From an uncultured Kordia sp. (GTDB lineage Bacteria > Bacteroidota > Bacteroidia > Flavobacteriales > Flavobacteriaceae), in assembly GCA_913054565.1 (NCBI GenBank), contig CAJXHW010000097.1, positions 1-6,730 of the forward strand: a stretch of 6,730 nucleotides of DNA, in the 5' to 3' direction. Under the pieces are notes generated by a model. It was not told the origin of the DNA. It saw only the letters and a list, made by a program, of their open reading frames with translations, and ran no database searches. Shown in pieces: positions 1 to 5,923 of this stretch. Numbering within the stretch: the stretch's first letter is position 1; each line of letters begins with the position of its first letter. The position numbers were made by a program, and so were the translations under genes.

Positions 1-41
1 AAAAAATCTGCTATTTGTTATAAAATACAAATAGCAGATTT
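1..41 (-). terminator. Rho-independent terminator closing the efflux operon
   Basis: A perfect 15-bp inverted repeat (arms 4-18 and 27-41, 8-nt loop 19-26) lies 20 nt past the stop codon of the outer membrane channel gene. Read on the minus strand, the stem is followed directly by a run of T, the complement of the A-run at 1-6. This is the classic intrinsic terminator layout. Read on the plus strand, the hairpin is followed by an A-run, so it should act mainly on leftward transcription. No other possible terminator is seen between 62 and 5735, which supports one transcript for the five upstream genes. Confidence 0.9.
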
Positions 42-61
42 AAAAAATTGTTTTATTTCAA

Positions 62-1378
62 TTACTCGATTAACGATTTTCCAGCATAAAAATCTAACAC
101 TTTAGATTTAAACACAAAATCATATTTTGCTTTGGTTAACGATGCTTTAGCATTTACTAGCTTTGTTCGCTCCTGATCTAAATCAAACGCATTAGCCATA
201 CCAATACTAAAACGACCCTGCGTATTTTCTAAAGATAATTGTTGGGCTGCTAATGATTTTTTAGCTGCCTCGTAGGATTTCAATGCGGCTTTTACATCTA
301 AAAAAGCGCGCTCAATATTGGTGTACAATGTAAGTTTTGCTTGCTCTAAACTCAATTTAGCTTTTTCTTCTTGTATTTTACTTTTACTTACCGACGTTTT
401 ATTTTGAAACCTTGAAAATAAAGGAACATTTAATCGTAAACTTAAATTATGTCCTTTATTATCATTCATTTGCTGAAAAAAAGAATTTGAGGAATTTAAG
501 TTTGAAAAATTAGCCCCAGTATTAAACCCATAACTAAAACTTAATGATGGCATATAACCACTTTTAGCTATGGTTGTTCCTAACTCTGATACTTCTATAG
601 CTTTTTCTGCTGATTTTATTTCGTTACGTTCTTTCTCTGCTATACTAAAAATTGAGTTACTATCATTATACAATAACATCGCAGATGGTTCCCCTACATC
701 AACACTCTCTACATCAAATCCTTCTGAAGGCATTTGAAGTAATTGTGCTAAACTCAACTTTGCTAAATTTAAATTATTCTCTGCAGCAACAACCGTTTGT
801 TCATCTCCAGCCATAGTAGCTTCAATGTTTAACAAATCACCACGAGGACTTACCCCAGAATCTACTAACTCCTCAACTCTCTTATACTGTTTTTTACTAA
901 ACTCCAATTGAAATATTGCTGTGTTTAAGTTTTCTTTATTAAACAATACATTTAAGTAACTGTTTACCACATTTAACGTGATATCATCTTTAATCCTAGC
1001 CAATTCTAACTGACTTTGCTCTAGGTTTAACTTGGATTGTTTGTACAAATTAGTCGTCCTAAACCCATTAAATACGGTTTGTGACACATTAAAACTTGCA
1101 TTTGTTGAGTGAAAAGTTCTATCTACAAATGAGCCCGCAAAAAGCTCAGTTGTACCAAAACTCAAAGATTGAGATGCACTCAAACTAGCTGATGGTAAAA
1201 ACTGCCCGCGAGATGACAAAACATTCTCTTCGCTAGTTAAGGTATTATACTCCGTTTGTTTTATTGAAATATTATTTTCAATTGCATGGTTTACACACTC
1301 TTCTAAAGTCCATTGCTTATCTTGTGCATAAGTATATGATGCTAAAGATAAACTTAGTGCTATTAGTATTTTTTTCAT
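62..1378 (-). CDS. TolC family outer membrane efflux protein
   Basis: Outer membrane channel, 438 aa, expected to form a trimeric beta-barrel plus periplasmic alpha-tunnel through which the ABC pump empties its substrate. Residues 1-18 look like a Sec signal peptide (MKK, hydrophobic core, Y-A before QDKQW), with no lipobox cysteine. Two outer-membrane-efflux-protein repeats follow, about 23-215 and 240-432. The internal duplication is visible in paired elements: FLPS (60-63) with YMPS (275-278), and GVSPRGDLLN (175-184) with GMANAFDLDQ (393-402). Long Ala/Leu/Lys/Gln-rich helices at about 110-215 and 330-430 fit the tunnel. Length is normal for the family. The ATG at 1378 gives a full signal peptide; no Shine-Dalgarno is seen. 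It is the last gene of the operon, 20 nt after the adaptor gene and just before the terminator. Family assignment is firm; substrate is unknown. Confidence 0.95.
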   Translation of the reverse strand: MKKILIALSLSLASYTYAQDKQWTLEECVNHAIENNISIKQTEYNTLTSEENVLSSRGQFLPSASLSASQSLSFGTTELFAGSFVDRTFHSTNASFNVSQTVFNGFRTTNLYKQSKLNLEQSQLELARIKDDITLNVVNSYLNVLFNKENLNTAIFQLEFSKKQYKRVEELVDSGVSPRGDLLNIEATMAGDEQTVVAAENNLNLAKLSLAQLLQMPSEGFDVESVDVGEPSAMLLYNDSNSIFSIAEKERNEIKSAEKAIEVSELGTTIAKSGYMPSLSFSYGFNTGANFSNLNSSNSFFQQMNDNKGHNLSLRLNVPLFSRFQNKTSVSKSKIQEEKAKLSLEQAKLTLYTNIERAFLDVKAALKSYEAAKKSLAAQQLSLENTQGRFSIGMANAFDLDQERTKLVNAKASLTKAKYDFVFKSKVLDFYAGKSLIE

Positions 1379-1398
1379 ATCAATGTTACAAATGCTTA

Positions 1399-2514
1399 TT
1401 AATTTTCTTCTTCGTTATCTTTTGAAGCTTTGTTCCAAACTTTAATTTTATCTCCATCTTTTAACCCCTCTAAAATCTCTACATTAATTCCATCCGAAAT
1501 ACCAAGAGTTACATCAACTTTCTCAAATTTCTGATCTTCTTTTTCTATTTCTACAAATGGCTTTTCTGTTAATCTGTCAAACTGTAATAATGATTCTTTT
1601 ATTGAAAATACTGAGTCTTTCTTTTCTAATTCAATTTCTGCATTAGCACTATACCCTGCTCTCACATACGTATCGTCATCTATAGTTACATCGGCCTTAA
1701 TAGTGAATTGAACAGCACCTGACTCCTCTTTCCCCTTTGGAGCCACAAAGGTTAATTTAGCAGGAAATTCTTTCTTTTCAATAGCTCCCAACTTTACCAT
1801 TATTTCTCTACCTTCTTTTAATTTTCCTACCTCAGCCTCATCAACTTTCCCTTCAAAAATCATTTTACTCATGTCTGCAATAGTAGCAATAGTTGTGCCA
1901 GCATTAAAATTATTACTTTCAATAACCTGATTTCCTTCACGAACAGGAATTTCTAAAATTGTCCCAGAAATCTGAGCAATAATATTAGTGTTAGCTGAAG
2001 ATTCAGAACCAGCTACAGCTCCTTTTTTGATAATTTGAAAATCGGTTTGACTTTGATTTAAACTTTGTCTGGCTTGGTTATACGTTAATTCACTATTTTC
2101 AAAATCTTGTTTAGAAATAACACCTTTTTCAAATAATGCTTTATTACGGTCATATACCACTTTAGAATTGTCAAAAGACAATCTAGCTGAACGTACTCTA
2201 CTTTGAGCACTTGCCAAATTTTGCGCATTAGGCACAACTCTAATTTTAGCTAACAATTGTCCTTTTTTAACCAAATCACCTTCTTCTACAAGAATTTCAG
2301 AAACAATACCAGATATTTGAGGCTTTACTTCAATCTCTTCTTCCGGATTAACCTTTCCGGTTGCTACAGTTTTAGTTGTAATACTTGCCTTAAATGGTTG
2401 TTCAGTTTTGTACTCTACAGATGCTTTTGAATTTTTATCTGCAAAAAATTTCATTACAATTACTGACAAAACAAGTCCATCTACTGCTAATGCTATTTTT
2501 AGTCCTTTACTCAT
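1399..2514 (-). CDS. HlyD/MacA-type periplasmic adaptor subunit
   Basis: Membrane fusion protein, 371 aa, linking the inner-membrane ABC permease to the TolC channel. Residues 5-24 form one N-terminal membrane anchor, unusual in carrying Asp at 12. The order after it is typical: first lipoyl half-motif about 60-92 (VKPQISG at 64-70, then VEEGDLVKKGQLL), alpha-hairpin about 97-162, second lipoyl half about 178-213 (ISGTI, VREGNQV), beta-barrel about 217-298, membrane-proximal domain about 300-358, and an acidic tail ending EEEN. At the hairpin turn R123, L127 and S134 match the RxxxLxxxxxxS spacing known from adaptors that dock tip-to-tip on TolC. The hairpin is short, as in MacA-like rather than toxin-exporting HlyD proteins. 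It starts 51 nt after the second permease, and its stop is 20 nt before the channel gene. MacA-like is the best analogy, but orthology to MacA is not shown. Confidence 0.93.
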   Translation of the reverse strand: MSKGLKIALAVDGLVLSVIVMKFFADKNSKASVEYKTEQPFKASITTKTVATGKVNPEEEIEVKPQISGIVSEILVEEGDLVKKGQLLAKIRVVPNAQNLASAQSRVRSARLSFDNSKVVYDRNKALFEKGVISKQDFENSELTYNQARQSLNQSQTDFQIIKKGAVAGSESSANTNIIAQISGTILEIPVREGNQVIESNNFNAGTTIATIADMSKMIFEGKVDEAEVGKLKEGREIMVKLGAIEKKEFPAKLTFVAPKGKEESGAVQFTIKADVTIDDDTYVRAGYSANAEIELEKKDSVFSIKESLLQFDRLTEKPFVEIEKEDQKFEKVDVTLGISDGINVEILEGLKDGDKIKVWNKASKDNEEEN

Positions 2515-2565
2515 TACTTTTAATTTTAAAACTTTTATTTGAATTGATTTCTATTATTCACTAAT

Positions 2566-3810
2566 TTACTCTTCTCTTAATGCATCAATGGGCTTAACAC
2601 TTGTGGCTTTATTTGCAGGAATTAAACCTATTAAAGTTCCTAGAATTATTAATATTCCTAAGGCAAGCCACACAACTGGTATAGACACAGATGCATTTAC
2701 AAGTGCTGCATCTTCACCTTGTCCAAATGCCGCATCAATAGCCATTAATATTAATCCTCCAGAAATAATCCCCATTAAACCTGCAACTAATGTCAATAAT
2801 ACAGCTTCCATTACTACTTGACGTTTAATTTCAAATGGAGTGGCTCCTAAAGCCCTTCTAACTCCTATTTCTTTGGTACGTTCCTTTACTGTAATCAGCA
2901 AAATATTACCAATTGCAAAAACCCCTGCAATTAATGTGGCAATACCAACAAACCACGTTAAAAATTGCATTCCAACTAAAAATCCTGTGAATTTTTTAAA
3001 TTCCTTACCTAGATTAAAACTACCAAAAGCTCTCTTGTCCTCAGGGTGTATTTTGTTTAAGGTTTTTAGCAATAACTTAGCATCCATTTCTATTTGTTTG
3101 ATGTCGTATTCTGGTTTTCCAGTTAACATCATCCAACCAATATCTTCTCCCTTATTATAAATTTGTTGAAACGTTGTAAAAGGAATGTGCATATCTGACG
3201 ATGGCCCCATGTTCATTGATCCTGTTTCAAACATCCCTACAACTTTAAAGTTGATACTGTTTATTTGAACAAATTGTCCAATAGCATCTTCATCCTTTTC
3301 AAACAACTGCTTGTATAAATCTTCTGATATAACAACTATTTTCTTTTTTTCATCAATATCGTTTTGATTAATGAAACGGCCATGAACCAATTTACTCTTC
3401 TGTACTTTGTCTAAAAGAGGATAGTCGCCGTTAACTCTAAAGTTTCCAGATTGAAACCCTCTAATTACAGTTGCACTTGTTTGGTTTCTTGGCACAACAA
3501 ATTCTATACCCTCTACTTCTCTTTCTACAGCTTTAGCATCTTGTAGTGTTAAACGGACACTTTTCCCTTCTTGAAAACCTTTAAATGGTTTACTGGTAGA
3601 TTGCCCCCAAATAAAAACACTATTTGTTGCAAAATCACCAAACAATCTGTTAAAAGAATTTTCCATTCCTCTTGCAGCTCCCAAAAGTCCAATTAGTAAT
3701 AAAATACCCCACCAAACCCCAATCATAGTAATGATTGTTCTAAACTTATTCTTACTAAGACTATCATATATTTCTTGCCAAGAATCTCTATCTACTAAAA
3801 ATCTAAACAT
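2566..3810 (-). CDS. MacB/FtsX-type ABC transporter permease (second paralogue)
   Basis: Inner membrane permease, 414 aa, with the four-helix MacB/type VII ABC layout: amphipathic N-terminus with SKNKFRT (19-25), TM1 about 26-46, a large MacB_PCD periplasmic domain about 47-278, TM2 about 280-306, TM3 about 331-358 and TM4 about 377-398. VKERTKEIGVRRALGA (308-323), after TM2, is the conserved FtsX-domain segment that couples to the ATPase. The end, PANKATSVKPIDALREE, is the usual family C-terminus. There is no ATPase domain, so the protein depends on the separate ATPase encoded upstream. It is clearly paralogous to its neighbour: both carry NSF near residue 51, a TKP(F/Y)(K/R)GF segment near 70-79, and the coupling motif. 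Its ATG lies one nt past the neighbour's stop (TAGTATG), which suggests coupled translation. A Met-rich stretch at 193-207 is not shared with the paralogue. Role: half of a probable heterodimeric permease; substrate unknown. Confidence 0.93.
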   Translation of the reverse strand: MFRFLVDRDSWQEIYDSLSKNKFRTIITMIGVWWGILLLIGLLGAARGMENSFNRLFGDFATNSVFIWGQSTSKPFKGFQEGKSVRLTLQDAKAVEREVEGIEFVVPRNQTSATVIRGFQSGNFRVNGDYPLLDKVQKSKLVHGRFINQNDIDEKKKIVVISEDLYKQLFEKDEDAIGQFVQINSINFKVVGMFETGSMNMGPSSDMHIPFTTFQQIYNKGEDIGWMMLTGKPEYDIKQIEMDAKLLLKTLNKIHPEDKRAFGSFNLGKEFKKFTGFLVGMQFLTWFVGIATLIAGVFAIGNILLITVKERTKEIGVRRALGATPFEIKRQVVMEAVLLTLVAGLMGIISGGLILMAIDAAFGQGEDAALVNASVSIPVVWLALGILIILGTLIGLIPANKATSVKPIDALREE

Positions 3811-3811
3811 A

Positions 3812-5041
3812 CTATTCGTCTCTTAGTGCTACAATTGGTTTGATACTTGCTGCACGTTTTGCTGGTATATACCCGGCTATTGCACCTGCAACAATTAATA
3901 TTATAGTGGCTGTGACTATTAAACTTGTACTCACACTTGGGTTAGTAATAAAATATTCTTTTAAACTGTCTCCTATCAACTCTAAAACACCCATACCAAT
4001 TAGTAATCCAAAATACCCAGCTAATGAGGTTACCAAAATCGATTCTAACATAATCATTGTAACTATTGATTTTGGTTGGGCTCCTAAAGCTTTTCTAATC
4101 CCTAGTTCTTTGGTACGTTCTTTAACTACAAAAATCATAATGTTAGCTATTCCTACTATCCCAGCAACTAATGTTCCCATTCCAATAATGACAATTAACA
4201 CTCCTAATACCGAAGTCATTTGATTGACTCCTTTTGATGCTTCAGCCATGTTTCTAACACGAACAGCACGTTGATCTCTAGGCGATACATCAAACTTATC
4301 TTTTAGTTTTTTGGTTAACAAACTGCTAAACGATAAGGCCTGATCAAAGTTCATTTCAGGATTGTAAGTCAAATTTATTTGGTCAATATAGTCGTTATTA
4401 CCATAAATTCTTTGAGCAGTACTTATTGGCAAATAAATTATACGCTCTTCATTATCACCTCCATCATCACGATAAACACCGACAACTTTATATTGGATAC
4501 CTCCTAAATTCACATATTTACCCAATGCGGTAGTTTTAGAAAACAAATCTTCTTCTACCAATCGGCCAATAACCATTACTTTTGATTTTTCTTGTAAATC
4601 TTTTGCTGTTATATAACGACCTTCATAAACTTGTGTTTTCTCTAAGTATTGATGATCTGGATGAACAGCTCTAACTTGATAGGTTCCTTTTTCATTTTTA
4701 TATGTTGCTGGTAAGTTTTTATACACACGAGATGTTATGTACTGTACTTTATCACCAAACTCATCTTTTATATAATTGAAGTCTTCATTTTTAAATTGGA
4801 TATATCTACCAGACTTGAATCCTCTATATGGCTTAGTTGTTCTTCCTGACTGTACAAATATTGAATTTTGAGCATCGTCTTTAAAAAAGCTATTAAAGGT
4901 GTTTTCTAAACCGTTGGCTATACCAAAAAGTAAGGTAAATAGTAAAATGGCAAATGCCACTGTAAACCCAGAAAGCATGCTTCTAAGTTTGTTTTTACTG
5001 ATACTCTGAAATATTTCTCTCCAAAGATCTAAATCAAACAT
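3812..5041 (-). CDS. MacB/FtsX-type ABC transporter permease (first paralogue)
   Basis: Inner membrane permease, 409 aa, with the same plan as its downstream paralogue: SKNKLRS near 15-21, TM1 about 22-43, MacB_PCD periplasmic domain about 44-275, TM2 about 277-305, TM3 about 327-352, TM4 about 373-393. The coupling segment VKERTKELGIRKALGA (306-321) and the terminal PAKRAASIKPIVALRDE are conserved. Like its paralogue it lacks a nucleotide-binding domain. Proteins of this family do not act as classic channels: MacB is described as a mechanotransmitter that drives periplasmic substrate through adaptor and TolC, and LolCE is the lipoprotein-extracting relative. The adaptor and TolC genes here favour the MacB-like role. 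The ATG at 5041 lies inside the end of the ATPase gene (8-nt overlap, ATGTTTGA), indicating translational coupling and 1:1 assembly. Stop is TAG at 3812-3814. Substrate cannot be predicted. Confidence 0.93.
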   Translation of the reverse strand: MFDLDLWREIFQSISKNKLRSMLSGFTVAFAILLFTLLFGIANGLENTFNSFFKDDAQNSIFVQSGRTTKPYRGFKSGRYIQFKNEDFNYIKDEFGDKVQYITSRVYKNLPATYKNEKGTYQVRAVHPDHQYLEKTQVYEGRYITAKDLQEKSKVMVIGRLVEEDLFSKTTALGKYVNLGGIQYKVVGVYRDDGGDNEERIIYLPISTAQRIYGNNDYIDQINLTYNPEMNFDQALSFSSLLTKKLKDKFDVSPRDQRAVRVRNMAEASKGVNQMTSVLGVLIVIIGMGTLVAGIVGIANIMIFVVKERTKELGIRKALGAQPKSIVTMIMLESILVTSLAGYFGLLIGMGVLELIGDSLKEYFITNPSVSTSLIVTATIILIVAGAIAGYIPAKRAASIKPIVALRDE

Positions 5042-5735
5042 ATTGTGAAGCTCTTACTTGGTTTATAAATTTATCTTCTAATATCACTCCATCTTTTAAC
5101 CTTACCACACGTTTACACATGTTAGCAATATCTTCTTCATGGGTTACAATTAATATGGTTTTTCCTTCATCGTTTAACTCTTGAATGAAGTCCATTATTT
5201 CATAAGAAGTTGTTGTATCTAGTGCTCCTGTAGGTTCATCTGCTAACAATAATTTTGGGTCTGCTGCTAATGCTCTTGCAATTGCCACACGTTGCTTTTG
5301 CCCTCCAGACAATTCATTAGGTAAATGCTTAGCCCAGTCTTTTAAACCTACTTTTTCTAAATGAAATAGCGCTTTTTCCTGACGTTCTTTTCGCCCAACA
5401 CCTTGATAATACAAAGGCAAAGACACGTTTTCAACAGCATTTTTGTAATTAATTAGGTTAAAGGATTGAAAAATAAACCCTAAAAATTTATTTCTATATA
5501 CTGCCGCCTTTTTCTCGTTTAGGTTTTTTATTGTTACACCATCAAGAACATATTGTCCATCATCTGCTTCATCAAGCATACCAATAATGTTTAATAATGT
5601 TGATTTACCAGAACCAGAAGATCCCATAATAGCTACCAATTCTCCTTCTTTAACAGATAAATCGATACCTTTTAAAACATGTAAACTTGAATCACCTATT
5701 GGGTAAGACTTGTGTAATTTTTTAATTTCTAACAT
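5034..5735 (-). CDS. ABC transporter ATP-binding protein (LolD/MacB type)
   Basis: Cytoplasmic ATPase, 233 aa, powering the two permeases encoded just downstream. All catalytic motifs are intact: Walker A GSSGSGKST (38-46), Q-loop glutamine in FIFQSFNL (Q90), signature LSGGQ (142-146), Walker B LLLADEP (162-168, catalytic E167), D-loop GALD (170-173) and H-switch H199 in VTHEED. The start MLEIKKLHKSYPIG and the GMLDEADDGQYVLDG segment are typical of the LolD/MacB (type VII) subfamily; length matches free-standing members. This is the first gene of the operon. Its ATG at 5735 has no Shine-Dalgarno, as usual in Bacteroidota, and lies about 20 nt after the likely start of transcription from the proximal promoter. 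Its last codons overlap the first permease by 8 nt. The adaptor and channel genes argue for efflux rather than lipoprotein sorting. Confidence 0.96.
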   Translation of the reverse strand: MLEIKKLHKSYPIGDSSLHVLKGIDLSVKEGELVAIMGSSGSGKSTLLNIIGMLDEADDGQYVLDGVTIKNLNEKKAAVYRNKFLGFIFQSFNLINYKNAVENVSLPLYYQGVGRKERQEKALFHLEKVGLKDWAKHLPNELSGGQKQRVAIARALAADPKLLLADEPTGALDTTTSYEIMDFIQELNDEGKTILIVTHEEDIANMCKRVVRLKDGVILEDKFINQVRASQYV

Positions 5736-5761
5736 TTGATTGATGTGCTAGTTAGTTTTAA

Positions 5762-5791
5762 CAAATGTGATTTTATCTTCCGTTAATACAA
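5762..5791 (-). promoter_or_regulatory. Candidate housekeeping promoter, proximal to the ABC operon
   Basis: On the minus strand TTG (5791-5789), a 19-nt spacer and CACATTTG (5769-5762) match the Bacteroidota sigma-ABfr promoter pattern TTG-N19-TAnnTTTG with one mismatch (C for the first T of the -7 element). Transcription would start near 5755, giving a leader of about 20 nt before the ATPase ATG at 5735. The position and exact spacer are the support; the motif is short and this region is A+T-rich, so chance is possible. Confidence 0.55.
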
Positions 5792-5803
5792 CGAAATAAA
5801 ATC
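5769..5803. repeat. Bulged inverted repeat over the proximal promoter
   Basis: Arms GATTTTAT (5769-5776) and ATAAAATC (5796-5803) pair perfectly. Inside them TT (5778-5779) pairs with AA (5794-5795) and CGTT (5781-5784) with AACG (5790-5793), leaving two unpaired C (5777, 5780) and a 5-nt loop. That is 14 pairs in 35 bp. It covers the -33 element and the whole spacer of the proximal promoter, so it could be an operator. If transcription starts at the distal promoter it would be a leader hairpin. No T-run follows on either strand, so it is not an intrinsic terminator. Confidence 0.45.
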
Positions 5804-5828
5804 ATTTTTGTTATTGGTTTAATTATAA

Positions 5829-5854
5829 GACTAGCGGAGTTGGATTTTGTTACA
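5829..5854 (-). promoter_or_regulatory. Candidate ECF-sigma-type promoter, distal to the ABC operon
   Basis: On the minus strand TGTAACA (5854-5848) is followed by TAGTC (5833-5829). Counted from AAC to GTC the spacer is 17 nt. ECF sigma promoters commonly read (G/T)xAAC-N16-17-CGTC, so the -35 fits well and the -10 has one mismatch (A for C). Transcription would start near 5820, giving a leader of about 85 nt that includes the inverted repeat at 5769-5803. No ECF sigma gene lies in the window, so this rests on motif and spacing only. Confidence 0.4.
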
Positions 5855-5923
5855 GATGAAGTATTAAAAAGATGTTAATTTTTCTTAATAACACCAAGTT
5901 CTTTTTATTAAGTTATTATATAA

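Noticed and set aside
1384..1392. TGTAACA on the minus strand just before the channel gene, similar to the distal promoter -35
   Set aside because: It lies only a few bases ahead of the ATG, with no room for a -10 element before the coding sequence.
2515..2565. A promoter or hairpin in the 51-bp gap before the adaptor gene
   Set aside because: No TTG-N19-TAnnTTTG pair and no convincing dyad; only A+T-rich sequence is seen.
2588..3160. Two plus-strand open frames (2588-2821 and 2840-3160) opposite the second permease
   Set aside because: They lie antisense to a well-supported gene, show no recognisable domain and have Ile/Pro/Thr-rich composition expected from the reverse of membrane-protein codons.
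3840..4223. Plus-strand open frame of 127 codons opposite the first permease
   Set aside because: Antisense shadow of the FtsX domain; low-complexity Ile/Pro/Thr/Asn composition and no homology I recognise.
5884..5912. Hairpin CTTAATAA/TTATTAAG just after the carboxypeptidase-like gene, considered as its terminator
   Set aside because: The stem is purely A+T apart from its outermost pair, the loop is 13 nt, and on the minus strand it is followed by an A-run instead of a T-run. An alternative pairing (5886-5892 with 5912-5918) shows how easily such repeats form here by chance.
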